DNA from: Isoetes taiwanensis
Lineage: Eukaryota; Streptophyta; Lycopodiopsida; Isoetales; Isoetaceae
Direction: 5' to 3'
DNA length: 64,000 bases
NCBI GenBank assembly: GCA_021234155.1
Contig: JAJEKV010000010.1
Location: 15,097,329 to 15,161,328 of the forward strand
The notes beneath the pieces are model-generated. The model did no database searches, was not told the DNA's origin, and saw only the letters and a list, made by a program, of their open reading frames with translations. The position numbers and the translations under genes are program-made. Below, one piece after another: positions 23,085 through 33,632 of the stretch (its first letter is position 1; each line of letters begins with the position of its first letter).

Positions 23085-24430
23085 CACCCCAATGTAGTCG
23101 CTGGCCTCTTCGCCACCGCCGTCCGACAAGCAAGGCCCCAATCTCCCAACTCCGCTAGAGCCGCACTCATGACGAGGGGGCAGCTTTGTCGCCCCATGGC
23201 CCGGCCGAAGCACCTGGCACAACCGCTTATGCACTCCTGCCTCTTTTCCTTGGGCATTGCCCGCAAAAGGATCGCGACCGCTTTGGAGTAGTTTGACCCT
23301 CCTCGCTTGTCCTTGAAGGACACCGCTTTTCTCCCGGCCGCTTCCCCGGTTCCCACCATATGGGGATCTAGCCGACTGGATCTGCCGCCTCGGCTATAGC
23401 TTCGTCGCCTTTGCCTTTATCCCGAAGTACCACCGCCGCTCGCTATTCTCGAGGTCCCGACCCCCGCAAGCTTATAGCCTTGGATTCCGCTTCGAGCATC
23501 TTGTCCTAGGGTTTATTGCCCTCACAAGCTTAAGTGATCTCCTCATTCAAATTTCAATATAGCTTTCTCGCATGCTTTCTCCCAACTTCGGCACGCATGT
23601 TCTTTAGCCTCATGAATTCCTCTCAGATATTTCTGACTGATTTGTTGCCTTGCCGCAACCTTTAAAACTGCCGTGATCATCTTTGGACTTATGTTCCCTT
23701 GGGACGTAATGGCGCTTGAAGGCTTTTGCAAACTTCTTGAACTTACAAGCATCCCCGCTCAAGCCGCGGTGCCTTTGCATAACCCTTCCACCAAATCCGT
23801 GCGGCTCCTTTCAAGTTGGCCGTTGCAACTCGGGCTTTGTCTTTATCTTTCATGGTATAAGCGTTTAGGTATTTCCGCCATTTCGTCCAGCCATGCCTCT
23901 TCCAATCCCGACTGTTTCTCCCCGAGAACTGCTCCAGCTTCGCCTTCCATACATTGCCCAAAGGTCGAATCTACCTTCTTCTCGTAGTCGAGGCCCCGGT
24001 GTCTCTTTTGTCGCCCATCCGGGTGTTCCTCCGCCTTCCATCCGTTCGTTCTCGAGCCTCGTTCTTCCTCTTCCTCGGCTCTGAGTCTGAAGTCCGAGCT
24101 TGAGCCGGAAGATTCGGGCTGGAGGATCTCCTTCTCTTGCTCCTCTTCTTGTCTTTTTCCCCCCTCGAAGCGATGCTTGCGGCAACCGAAGTTGCGTGCC
24201 CACCGACCCACTCACGCTTGCGACAAGTAATGCCTTTTATCCGCTCCGTCCCGTCCTCATCCGGGCTATCTCCTCCTCCTCGGGGTCATGGGTTCCATAT
24301 CTTCAAATAGGTTCCTTGCGGGGTGGTCCGGGTGGGGTTTGCTCTTCTATAAGATCTCGCAGCTTGTCGTTCCCCGCGTTTAGGCCTCTAGCTGCATCCA
24401 CAAGCAATTCATGGCTATATGATTAGTTTC
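23085..24430 (-). pseudogene. B gag
   Basis: Fragments at 24211-23843 (acidic and basic N-terminal part), 23961-23743 (KDKARVATANLKGAARIWWK, the conserved core helix of plant gypsy Gag) and 23752-23543. A damaged CCHC region near 23260-23170 (GCARCFGRAMGRQSCP in one frame, PGHGAT in another) follows. The start is probably close to 24430. Gag is separated from the element's 5' LTR by more than 4 kb of additional genes. Confidence 0.65.
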
Positions 24431-24570
24431 ATTTGTTCTCTTGCATTATTTATGTTTGTTGGTATAGTTGTGGGGCAAAAATACATCAACAAAGTATTTA
24501 AAGTGCAATAAGATTTATATTCATATATCATATAATATTTCGATACAAAAAGTCTCCCCGGATCAAGAGT

Positions 24571-26110
24571 TTAACTAGTCTTGAAATCACCGGTAAGACG
24601 ACGGATTGTCTTCAAGAAACTTCTTAACTTGGGCCGTCCCCTACCGAAAGTGACCCAAGTTCCCCGATGATGCTTGCCGACGAAGCCTCCCCTCAGTATG
24701 GCCCCCACCAGGGTCTTCTACCCCGCGGTCGGATGTAAGGGCCGCAGATCATCGCCAATCTCGGCCCGACGCCGGTGGGGTATGGCGAAGTCGAAGAGGT
24801 CAAGTGCCATTGCCCTCTTGACTAAGACAGCATAGTCGACATTTGTTGCTATTCGAGCATGCCTGCCGAAGCCTGAGAGTGCAATCAGCATGAACACTCC
24901 TTCTTCGCCTCTGACTGAACTTGCGGTGAATTACCGCTATTCTCCCATCCATCAGCAGCGGCAAGTAGTACCGAGCGACCTATCGTGTAGTGTCGCCATC
25001 GCTTTGTTTCTCCTCATTTTGTTTGGCCTCCCCGGGCGTGCTACATCTGACCTCAATTTCAGTCAGCTCCATGTAGTCTTCCATTGTGCGGTCGAGCCTC
25101 CTGAGGTCGATTCCTTCTCCTTTTGGCAGGGGTGATATCGGAGGACTCGGCATTAGGATGCTCGTGGTCTTCCCACGGATCCCCATCTGCTCTTGGAGGC
25201 GAGGAACTCCTCCTCTGGTGGCGACTCCCGCCGGTCCATCATTTGCCTTATCTTCAGAGGGCCTCGATATCGGAGGTCGCCTCCCCGCAATAGGTGTCGG
25301 CCTCCCTCACTTGCGCCGGTGCCCCGAGGCTCCCCGACGATGAAGTCGTCCATGTCGGTTTGTCGCAGCTTGGTGGAGCGATTCGTCCAACCCGAGCTCC
25401 CCTCCCCTCGTGATTCGGAAGGTTCTCGATGTCGCTGAGGAGTAGATACTCCTCTCCGTTAATGATGATCGGGCTAGGCTTGTGATGCCTAGCCCGGAGT
25501 GGGGAGCGACTTCGATGCCCCCGGGCCGCTCTGCTCGGAAGTTGATCAGGCCTCGCTCGCTTTGGCGCCGTTCTTCGCCCTTGAGTCGAAGCTCCGTATC
25601 CTTTCGCCGTCCGGCTCCTCTTCTTCATCCTCTTGCTTCCCTGCTTCCTCGTTGATACCGCAAATAAAGATACGCTCTTCCTCCCGCGACTGCTATGGGG
25701 TCTACCTCCATCGGAGGGATAGAGGCTGCCCCCATCTGCTTCCTCGGCGGTGGGATAAGAAGATGGCTAGGGCGGCGGTGTAAGAGAAGTACTTGGTCCC
25801 GCTGGCGCCGTGACCATGTAGTCGGTAGCCTTTGCCCTTGTTAGTCAAGTACTTGGCGATGTTGGGGACATCGCCCAAGGCCGCTTGAAGAGATGGGCGG
25901 GGACGAAGTATCCTATGCAAGGGGACTTGAACAAGGGAGGGTCCTACCCTAGCCTGAAATTCTCGCTAGCACCGCCTATATGTTTGGGGTTGCATTCAGC
26001 CAGAGCTTGATGTCGATTTCCTTCACAAAGACTTGAAGATGTCGCTGACATCCGCCCAAGAAAGATGGGCACCGGGCGCCGTACCATCGCCCAAAATCAG
26101 CCGGGGCCAT
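24571..26110 (-). pseudogene. Histone-fold-like module 1 of B (H2B-then-H2A-like, tentative)
   Basis: An ORF region starts at ATG 26110, about 110 bp below a TATA box, and ends at a stop near 24589 or 24571. Fragments recall H2B first: DIFKSL...KEIDI near 26040-25995 (compare YIFKVLKQVHPDIG), and RPSLQ...ASGTKYFSYT near 25890-25760 (compare KPTITS...SEGTKAVTKFTS). A polar, acidic linker of roughly 250 residues follows. Next come H2A-like pieces: GRIA near 24945, then AIPHRRRAEIGDDLRPL at about 24790-24735 (compare [20 protein letters not shown]) and LVGAILRGG near 24705 (compare the H2A docking segment). The frame is broken several times. Each match is weak alone; the order and the neighbouring H3 make histone ancestry plausible. 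Otherwise it is an unknown protein. Confidence 0.4.
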
Positions 26111-26223
26111 TGATCTAGCAAGGAAGGGAGTATCGACGGATGCGTAAGCCTCTGTGGAGCTGAAAAGATCGCCTAAGCAAAGGGGGGAGCAAATTTGCGG
26201 TGGTGCCAAATGAGAAATGGGGA

Positions 26224-26234
26224 CTTATTTATAG
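26224..26234 (-). promoter_or_regulatory. TATA box of module 1
   Basis: The minus strand reads CTATAAATAAG, a consensus plant TATA box, 114 bp upstream of the first ATG (26110) and downstream of two palindromes. Module 2 has the same arrangement, which argues against chance. Confidence 0.6.
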
Positions 26235-26411
26235 AAAAGGGGAAACCCTAATTTTTGGGTGGCCTAGAATTTATCAAAATTAGGCAATTCTCGACCTATT
26301 AAGGGATGCAATTGCAAGTTTGAAGACTATTTCTAGAGTTTGAGCATGCTAAGACTCACTCATCGAACTTATCGTACAACTTGGAGATCATTTGGTGAAG
26401 AATTAGGTTTA

Positions 26412-26472
26412 GGTCTCATCGCTTCCAGCCCGATTTCTAAAATGTAGAAATCATTCCGGCCGACGGTGAGAC
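26412..26472 (-). repeat. Palindromic element, module 1 copy 1
   Basis: On the plus strand: GTCTCATCGC, then GATTTCTAAAATGTAGAAATC, then CGACGGTGAGAC. The outer arms (GTCTCA/TGAGAC) and the inner arms (GATTTCTA/TAGAAATC) pair, giving an imperfect hairpin of about 60 bp. It is one of four related copies in B. Confidence 0.75.
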
Positions 26473-26603
26473 ATGGGTCCCATTGGGCTAGGATTACTCA
26501 ATTTAGGTGATCTAAGGCTGTAATTCCACTAAACTCATCGAAGTTAGGCGCAATTGACCCCTTACTTGGTCGATTTGGAGCTGTTTTGGGCATTTTGGGC
26601 ATG

Positions 26604-26670
26604 GTCTCACACGCTGCGCCCAAACATTTCTAAAATGTAGAAATTTGTCCCGCGCGACGACGTGTGAGAC
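26604..26670 (-). repeat. Palindromic element, module 1 copy 2
   Basis: GTCTCACACGCTGCGCCC pairs with the CGCGCGACGACGTGTGAGAC arm around a core of ATTTCTAAAATGTAGAAAT. It lies 132 bp from copy 1, almost the same spacing as the two copies of module 2 (127 bp). Confidence 0.75.
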
Positions 26671-26814
26671 ATCGTCTCAATTTTGCTCAAAGCTCCAATT
26701 TACTTAAAACAAAAGCTAGGGATCGATATCTTGACCTATTTAAACGGGGTTTGAGACTTTATTTACACAAAATTTTCTTTATATTAACAAAATTTTTCCG
26801 CTTATTTACAAAAC

Positions 26815-28112
26815 TCAAGGGCGTTCACCCTTGATGTGCCCGGCAAGATACATATCCCGCCTCATGAGGGTAACCCTCTTCGCGGCACCGTGCGTGCCGT
26901 TGAATCTTCAAAATGCTTTACTATGTGTGCTTCGCCGCCGCCTTTTGTAAACACAAGAAAGATCTCGCCGGTCACGCCGCATGTCCCTGTTGTATTCTTG
27001 TATGACTTCTCGGACCAAACGCTGAACGGGCGCCGGGGATCAGGAGTCCAGTAACTCTTTCCGAAGTGGCGGATCTCCTTGAGTGCCCCCGCTTCCAAAC
27101 TTCTTTTTTTGCTCCGCTTCTTCCCCGGGTGCTCGGGAGGCTTGGGTTTTGGTGGAGGGGGCTTGATTAATGCGGCTCTTCGTCGGTGTCCGCCTTCAAT
27201 CGTTCTCACACCCTGTTCCCGGTAATATCGTTTGTACGCCCCACCTTGCCATATAAGCTTTGTGTTCCCTAATCCTCTTCCATAGACCTTTAGGGGTCTA
27301 TCACATATGCTTCCCGCTGCGCCGCTGGGCTTTGACTCTATCCCACGCCGGAAAGGTGGGGCTTCGCTAGCTGTCCGGTCTCCTCCCCTTCTTGGGCTGT
27401 ATGCGCTCGGGACCTCTTCCTCCTCGACCGGGGCTTTGAAGAGCTTGCCCGCCTCAAGGCCGCACGTAATCTCCATCCGAAGTCGTTCGGTGGTGGGCGG
27501 GTCTCCCCCCGACGGCTCGTTGATGATCGGGACCTTCGCTCGCTTCAGGCCTTTACCGCCTTCCTCTTGCCCCGCCTTTACGGCTTTGGCCTCCTCTTCT
27601 TGGGTCCGGCCCCAGCCGTGAGTGGTCGTCTTCCCCGCTCTTTGTCCCTCTCCCCTTGCGGGCGCCCTTGGCCATTACTTAGACTGGCGACGCGTCGCGC
27701 GAGGTCGGCCTCTTCTTCCTGGTGAGTTCCGGTGCTGCCGCTCCTCTCTTCCCCGCTCCTCCTCGGGTGGACTCGGCAGGGTTGCTCACGGGACGTTGAT
27801 GGGTCCCCGCTTTGTTCCCTCTGCTCTTCCCCGCGGGTTGGCGCCCTCCCCGGTATTTGCTCCCGCCACTTTGCCCACTTCTTTTCCTCTTCCGCGCAAT
27901 TTCGCCGAGGATCCGGTTCATGACGCCTGGCCGGCCATCCCTCCAAGAGCTCTCAGGTGGTCCGACCACCACTTCCCTCGGCCGACGAAGATTGGCCGTG
28001 GAGAAGGCGTTCCCGGCTAATCCCGGGTGTGAAAGAAGGGCCTGATTTACCGGGCGCTGGAGGATCCGCTTCGGCTAGGCTTCCTTGCAGTCTGCTTTGT
28101 GCGGGCCATCAT
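26815..28112 (-). pseudogene. Histone H3-like gene carried by chromovirus B
   Basis: Translation from 28112 (or 28109) gives M(M)ARTKQTARK, the first nine residues of histone H3 including Lys4 and Lys9. A basic, Pro- and Glu-rich insert of roughly 330 codons follows (PPPPKPKPPEHPGKKRSKKR near 27150). Then the H3 core appears in order: ALKEIRHFGKS (about 27087; H3 ALREIRRYQKS), QRLVREVIQEYNRDMR (about 27025-26980; H3 QRLVREIAQDFKTDLR), EAHIVKHFEDS (about 26935; H3 EAYLVGLFEDT) and KRVTLMRRDMYLA...KGERP with stop at 26817-26815 (H3 KRVTIMPKDIQLA...RGERA). Canonical H3 is about 135 residues; this is near 430. Frames shift at least four times, so as read it is broken, but B shows such small indels everywhere. 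Family identity is secure; function is unknown. Confidence 0.88.
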
Positions 28113-28210
28113 CTTACGGTTTGTCGATCGGAGCTAAGCGCCAGGAGATCGCCTTGACAGTCACGAGCGAAGTTCTAGGGAAGAACAGGAAAAATGGGAG
28201 GGGTCCGGGT

Positions 28211-28220
28211 CTATTTATAG
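28211..28220 (-). promoter_or_regulatory. TATA box of the H3-like module
   Basis: The minus strand reads CTATAAATAG, 99 bp upstream of the first ATG. This is a strong plant TATA consensus inside the element body, separate from the promoter in the LTR (minus-strand CTATATAGGG at about 30027-30036). It suggests the gene could be transcribed independently. Confidence 0.6.
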
Positions 28221-28294
28221 GGCCAATTTTAGGTCAACTTTTAAACTACCTTTTTGGGTTGTCTAGAGCACCTAAAAACACCTAATTAAGCAAG

Positions 28295-28361
28295 GTCTCA
28301 CACGTTGCGCCCAGCCCGATTCCTAGAATCTAGAAACCTGTCCTGGCGCGACGTGTGAGAC
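28295..28361 (-). repeat. Palindromic element, module 2 copy 1
   Basis: GTCTCACACGTTGCGCC pairs with GGCGCGACGTGTGAGAC (16 of 17 positions) around a core containing TCCTAGAATCTAGAAA. This is the best hairpin of the four. It lies 75 bp upstream of the TATA box. Confidence 0.8.
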
Positions 28362-28487
28362 ATGGTGGGGCCCACTATTAAATTAACATGTATCATGCTA
28401 AATCTACTAATTCTTAGCTTAAAATTAGAGTTATCAAGGTATTTTACTGTAATTTACAACTTTTTTTTTTTTGGTGTCAATGTTAAT

Positions 28488-28556
28488 GTCTCATCGCCGC
28501 TACCAAAATTCGGATTTCTAGAATGTAGAAATCATTCCGGCGCCGACGTGTGAGAC
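28488..28556 (-). repeat. Palindromic element, module 2 copy 2
   Basis: GTCTCATCGCCGC, core GATTTCTAGAATGTAGAAATC, then GGCGCCGACGTGTGAGAC. It resembles module 1 copy 1 in the left arm and core, and module 2 copy 1 in the right arm. Confidence 0.75.
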
Positions 28557-28743
28557 CACCCTACTTTTGATGTTGGCTCATCGATTTTAGTCTTTTTACG
28601 CTTTCTATTCATTTTAACTCAAGTACTAGCTTAGCATAAACTACAAAAATGAGAAAAAATTTCTCATTTTTCGAGGTTTTGAGGATCCTATCAAGTTAGT
28701 GCTACGGGAATGGGCTGCTTTGCTCTTGGTCTCCAAGAACATA

Positions 28744-28755
28744 GCTCTGATACCA
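28744..28755 (-). other. Primer binding site of B (initiator tRNA-Met)
   Basis: The minus strand reads TGGTATCAGAGC, a perfect complement to the 3' end of plant initiator tRNA-Met, four bases inside the 5' LTR. This fixes the orientation of B and shows that the histone-like modules lie inside the element, between primer site and gag. Confidence 0.93.
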
Positions 28756-28759
28756 ATCG

Positions 28760-30421
28760 TGGACGCCCCCTTCTACTATGATACGGTGCACTCACCGTAT
28801 ACAAACAGGAGTTCATCCCCATACCAGCTCCATGCTAATACAGGGGCCCTCCACATGACACCGCAAACCGTGACGGGTTCCAAAGTGGGAAGAGTGGAAG
28901 GGTCATTGCACCCCGCCTCCCCTCGGGCCTACCTAGTCAGCGGAAGCGTAAAACATACATGTCAAGAGCACATACATCAACATCATATGACCATCACGGG
29001 CGATGGTCCTCCACATATCTGCATAGACAAAGGTCAAGATCAGACATAGGAAATCCTACCCAAGGCTCGGACTCAAGGGATGACTGACGGCCTGGTCTCC
29101 GTGAGTTCATTGCGCATGTAATTCATGGCAATGGATTTGGCTGGCATATGAACATAGCTTAGGGTTGTCCACTCCATCCGCCCCTCCCATTGCACACTTT
29201 GCGAGTGGGTCCAAAAAGTGTCGGGACTGGATCAGAAGCCCACGGGATGCATAGCCAAGAGGGCTACTCCCGGGCTCATCTTCCCGCCCGGGGGGCGTAG
29301 GGATCACTCCCTCCGAGATCTACATGCTGACTCAAGGTGGCTAGAGGGCCACCGCCTGCATTCGACCAACCCACCGGAAGGTGAACACCACCCCACGGGT
29401 GTCGAGCCCATGCCTTGCCCGCGCGCAGCTGGCAAGCCATTGGACCTAGCCACAGTGGTTCCCCCTAGGGCCTTACACACCGAGGAACCGCTTCATGAGT
29501 CGACAAGAACCTCCTTCTCGCCCGCCCGGCCCTTCACCCACATCCCTGTGGCTCTTGCGCCACGTGCCGAATCTACAAGCAGCTAGCGAGGATACTCTAG
29601 GAGCATCAACTACAAAGCTTTAGGTCTCTACCCCCTTCCCAATACAAGGAGCTCATAGAGATGCATCATCCATATACTTCACGAGAGAACTAAAGAACTA
29701 GATCTAATCTACAACATAGAGTTAGGTTCTTTAGTTAGGATCTGCTATCTAGAGATCTAGAGGGCTGCTATGGGCAATCTAATAGGCTAAACCCCACTCA
29801 TTTAATGACTAAAATAGGGTTTAGACTATCTAATTGGCCAAATACCTGATCCTTGAGGGGCTCCTCCCCGACTGAGCTCTCGACCATCCCGCCGAGACGC
29901 CGAATCAAGGGAAACTAAGGATGTAATTCTCCCAGCAGAAGTTCGATGCGGTTTTTGGCCGCTGAGGCAGCCAAAACAGAGTTCTAAAGCCCTAAAATCG
30001 AAAATTGGGCTAGTTAGGGTTTCCTACCCTATATAGACAAGGGAGTTGGCTAGGGTTTCCAATTATCCCCTTGGCATGTGGGATAATTGGAAATGGGCCC
30101 ACTTGCCTTTAAGGGCTAGGTGGCCAAATGTGCACACATGGAAATGTGCCCACATTAATGTGTACATTGGAAAATGTGCACATTAATTGCACCTATGGGT
30201 GTGGCCCACTTGGCATGAAGTGTCCACTTGGAAATGTGTGCCCACATTAATGTGTACATTGGAAAATGTGCACATTAATAGTTGCACATATTTCTGGCAA
30301 GTTGCCCCCTAGGGCTACTCACCTGGCTACACGCTAGCGTACACGCCACCGAGTGGCGGTACGCTGCGACGCAGGCAAGACGGTATACGCCCCGGGCGAT
30401 ATACTATGCTGGAACGTCACA
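28760..30421 (-). mobile_element. 5' LTR of B
   Basis: 1662 bp, ending GGAACGTCACA at 30421 and beginning TGGACG at 28760 (TGTGACG in the other copy). It holds the uninterrupted N target site near 29920. The minus-strand TATA box is at about 30027-30036. The 92-bp-period direct repeat is at about 30140-30280. Confidence 0.92.
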
Positions 30422-30426
30422 CACCC
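30422..30426. repeat. Target-site duplication of B, right copy (CACCC)
   Basis: Second copy of the CACCC at 6021-6025. C gag continues directly after it. Confidence 0.9.
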
Positions 30427-31561
30427 CAAAGGAGCTTCTTAGCCAGACGGCGTCTCGTTTGGAGCGCCATCAACGTCGTGAGGTTGCTCGAGATATGTAT
30501 GACACTGGTTATGACATTGAGGGAGGCTATATTCGCTCACGAGCTCAGTCGGCACCACCTACTCCTCGTGTTCACTCTCGTACTGGCTCTCCTCCAGCGT
30601 GTAAACATTGTTCATAACCTCAGTCACCTCATCATACACCTGTTCTGCAACCTCCAACTTATTTCCACACTCCTGAGAGTTCCTACATTCATATCTCCTC
30701 TGGCCATACTCCTCTGCCTTCACAACCATCATCTCCCCCTGGTGGAATGGGATATCCCCATGTTTCTTTCGGCCCTCCCAGGTTCAGACATATCCTCAAT
30801 CTCCTTCTTTTCAATAGACTCTTCCAGTTTACACTCTTACCGATCTCAAACCTCATGACCACGGACCCCAAGGTCCTCCTCCACAGGAACCTCCTTTTGC
30901 ACATCTTCAGGGTCTTTCTGCTCCTTTGCCACCTCATACGGAATCCATGGAAGTTCTGCCCCATTATGTTCCTCCTTATACACCGCCTCTCTATACACAA
31001 GGCCAGTCACATTCTTCTTTTCAGACTCTCAAACTGACCTATCCCACTTTTGGCAGTACTAAAGGCAAACCATTGGATCAAAGTGCTCAAGCCCACATGG
31101 AAGAATTTGAGGCTTTGGCTGTCCTAAATGGTCATGCTCAACCTCAACTAAAGTTCCATATCTTTTCCACCACGCTGCGTGGATCCCCTCATCAATGGCT
31201 CATGGCAAACAAAAGCCATTGGAAACAAAACTGGACTGACATGAAGACTGCTTTTCTTTCTCATTATGGCACCACAGATGATGATCAACTTCTTCTCAAG
31301 CAACTCAATGATCTTCAGCAAGAGCCCACGGAATCCGCCCGGGATTTTGCGGTTCGTCTTCACATTCTCCTCAGCAAACTTCAAGAGTACCCCACGCAAA
31401 GCCAGATCCTCGTCTGGTTTCTCCAGGGACTTCCTCTCGCTATTCGTCTCATGACTGAATACCTGCGCCCCAAGACTTTGGAGCAGGCCATCGAACTTGT
31501 CAATCATTCCGTTAATGTTTCCTCTCGTTCCAGGAGCTACCCTTCATTCCTCCTGTCATGG
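30427..31561 (+). pseudogene. C gag, main part (between B and D)
   Basis: This continues the frame begun at 6004 (KELLSQTASRLERHQRREVA) and then shifts. From 30926 it has the Gag core: AHMEEFEALAVLNGHAQ near 31090, SPHQWLMANKSHWKQ near 31190, and LRPKTLEQAIELVNHSVNV near 31465-31520. It matches N gag at 15.3-17.6 kb closely. A deletion relative to N lies near 31530, and D cuts the gene at 31561. Confidence 0.8.
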
Positions 31562-33342
31562 CATTAGAGAAAATATGGGGTCTTAGAATATCCTTATAAA
31601 AAATGCTTGAAATTCCACATCAGATTTTGCAATCCACCAATAAGGGGCTTGCTCTTTGTTCAAATGGCATGTCTACATGGCAAGGGGATGCCCCAAATAT
31701 TTAGAAAATAGTGCATGAAATCCCCTAAAGATATTGTTAGATATATAGGAATCTTGTTTACGTGAGGTGTGAAATAACTACATTGTATTGCATCGAGCAT
31801 CCAATAGTTAATGCATGAAAAAAAACACAGCTCCCAATTAGTAGTTTCAGACAAGACGAAACCGGTTTAGGGTTCTCAAGTCTGCCTTCACACAAAGTTT
31901 AGCCTAAACTCAACTCGATCAAGCACGCCAGGGTAACATTCTAATCCGGTTTTGGCATTTGATTTCTTTGTGATCATGGTTTTGATTCGTGGTTTCTTTT
32001 CTCGCTTCGTATGCCAAGATCGGAGCAAGGACCGCTTTTTATGCAATAACAAGAATGAAGAAGGCGAATGGGAGAAGCTCCATCTCGAGAATTGGTTCCC
32101 CGGTGACAATGAGGCCTCGCTGCAGTGGCTACCATGGTGTCAAAAAAGGGCTAAACAGCTTAGACTGCTCAAAATTCCCATTGGAAGGGACGAGTAAAAG
32201 AATTTGTTTTTGGACCCGGAGGTAAGGTTGTAATGGATCCGGTTGTGGAGCATGCATACGACTCACATGACATGGCAAAGGAGTCTATTTCAATGAAGCA
32301 TTCCTTTCCTTCTTTGAACCCAACTCGCTTTGCTCCTCGATTTTATCGATGTTGTTTCAAACAAGAGCATAACTAGTGTACTTGAAGTGTACCATTGCGT
32401 AATTGGTCATCCGTTGTTCAAGGATTCACCATGAGGAGCTTGAAAGAAAGAGGTATATGGTTTCATGCATATCATTACAAAGATATCGGTAAAGGGATAG
32501 GAAAGTCGGTAGAGATTGATCTACCGATCCAAACTTATGGGTACCGAGTTTGGTGGATCGCAAATTGTTGACAAAGATACCGAGATCATTTGGGCGTAGA
32601 AGTATTTAAGAATCTTAGGCAAAGAGGAGGAGTGAGATGCTCATTTAAAGTGTTTCTTCCAATTCATGTTTTCTCTTATTTATTTCAATCTGAAACTTCA
32701 ATTAGGATTGCACCACGCACTTATACAATCCGAGGTGTATCCTCTAATAGTCCGAGAGTATATTTTCCGCCGCTGGAAGGAAAGGGATCATGAAACCGGC
32801 AGCAAATCACAAGGTGCACTCCTGCAAATGACACATTTATATTTAGGTGAGGATTGGCAAGTTTTAGCATCGTGGTTTTACATTTGCATATATCTCTGCT
32901 TTTACTAGATTCTCATTGTATTGAATACATTTCTGATTTCTATGGTGTTAAACAGTACAAGTTGTGTAGCCGATGCTATACATCAATTTTTTATTGAGAG
33001 AAGGAAGCGTGTATGGGAGAAATGCCACCGGGCTTGAGATCGAGTAGAAGATCATGGACGAAACTCACCCCTTATGGATTTAGTCATTGGTTTTGATGAC
33101 AGCTGGAGAAGGTGCCGCATGTTGAGGAAGAATGGACTTTACATGAATGTCGGAGTTCTTGAATACATGTGCAATGAATGGTGACTTCTATTTCCTTTTG
33201 AATGATAGAAAGATTGGTTATAGAAGGGAGTGTTCTCAGAAATGCAAGGAATGTAAATCTCCATCTACATTGTGCATCAAATACTTGTTGCTTTAATGGA
33301 TAGAAAAACATAAGAAAGGCAGCTTGGTTTTGCGTGTTCAAT

Positions 33343-33632
33343 TCCTGCAGCCTATGTCTAAATTTGGTTGCTATTTAAGAATATGTTTCTTGCTGGACTT
33401 TACCATTCCCGCGAACTAATACTTGTTGAATCCAAAAATACATCCGCTATAACATTTGGCTTGATTAGTTCATGTAAGCCTTTTTGTCGCTTATGTGAAC
33501 TGGCCGCAAACTCAAGTGGTTAATGGTTTTGTAGGTTCAATTCCTCGCAGCTTTATCTAAATTTTGTTGCTACTTAACAATATCTACTTAGCTGGACACT
33601 ACCATTCCTGTGAACTAATACTTGTTGAATCC
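33343..33632 (+). repeat. Direct duplication inside D (period 199)
   Basis: Two copies of a segment of about 90 bp, ending GAACTAATACTTGTTGAATCC at 33413 and 33612, lie 199 bp apart and have diverged moderately. Confidence 0.7.

Larger units (their letters stand above)
6026..30421 (-). mobile_element. Chromovirus B carrying extra histone-like genes
   Basis: B is an almost complete minus-strand Ty3/gypsy element: left (3') LTR 6026-7196 plus 18227-18738, polypurine tract, integrase with chromodomain, RNase H, reverse transcriptase, protease, gag, two additional gene modules, primer binding site 28744-28755 and right (5') LTR 28760-30421. Without N and one copy of its duplication it is about 13.4 kb long. 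The two LTRs are very similar, differing mainly by small insertions and deletions, so the insertion is comparatively young. The size between PBS and gag (about 4.3 kb) is far beyond a normal leader. Confidence 0.9.

Noticed and set aside
25499-28045. Plus-strand frames rich in Ser, Pro and Arg across the accessory block
   Set aside because: They are antisense shadows of the minus-strand histone-like genes.
26412-28556. Four similar palindromes considered as a CRISPR-like array or as geminivirus-type origin stem-loops
   Set aside because: Only four copies in two separated pairs, no regular spacers, a eukaryotic context, and no TAATATTAC-type nonanucleotide in the loops.
24430-28560. Insertion of a giant-virus fragment as the source of the histone-like genes
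   Set aside because: No viral hallmark genes, and the block is in the same orientation as B between its PBS and gag with repeated promoter cassettes. Retrotransposon cargo is the simpler reading, though viral ancestry of the genes is not excluded.
30282-30617. 111-codon frame crossing the B/C junction
   Set aside because: Its first part is B LTR and its second part is C gag; it is an accident of the insertion, not a fusion gene.
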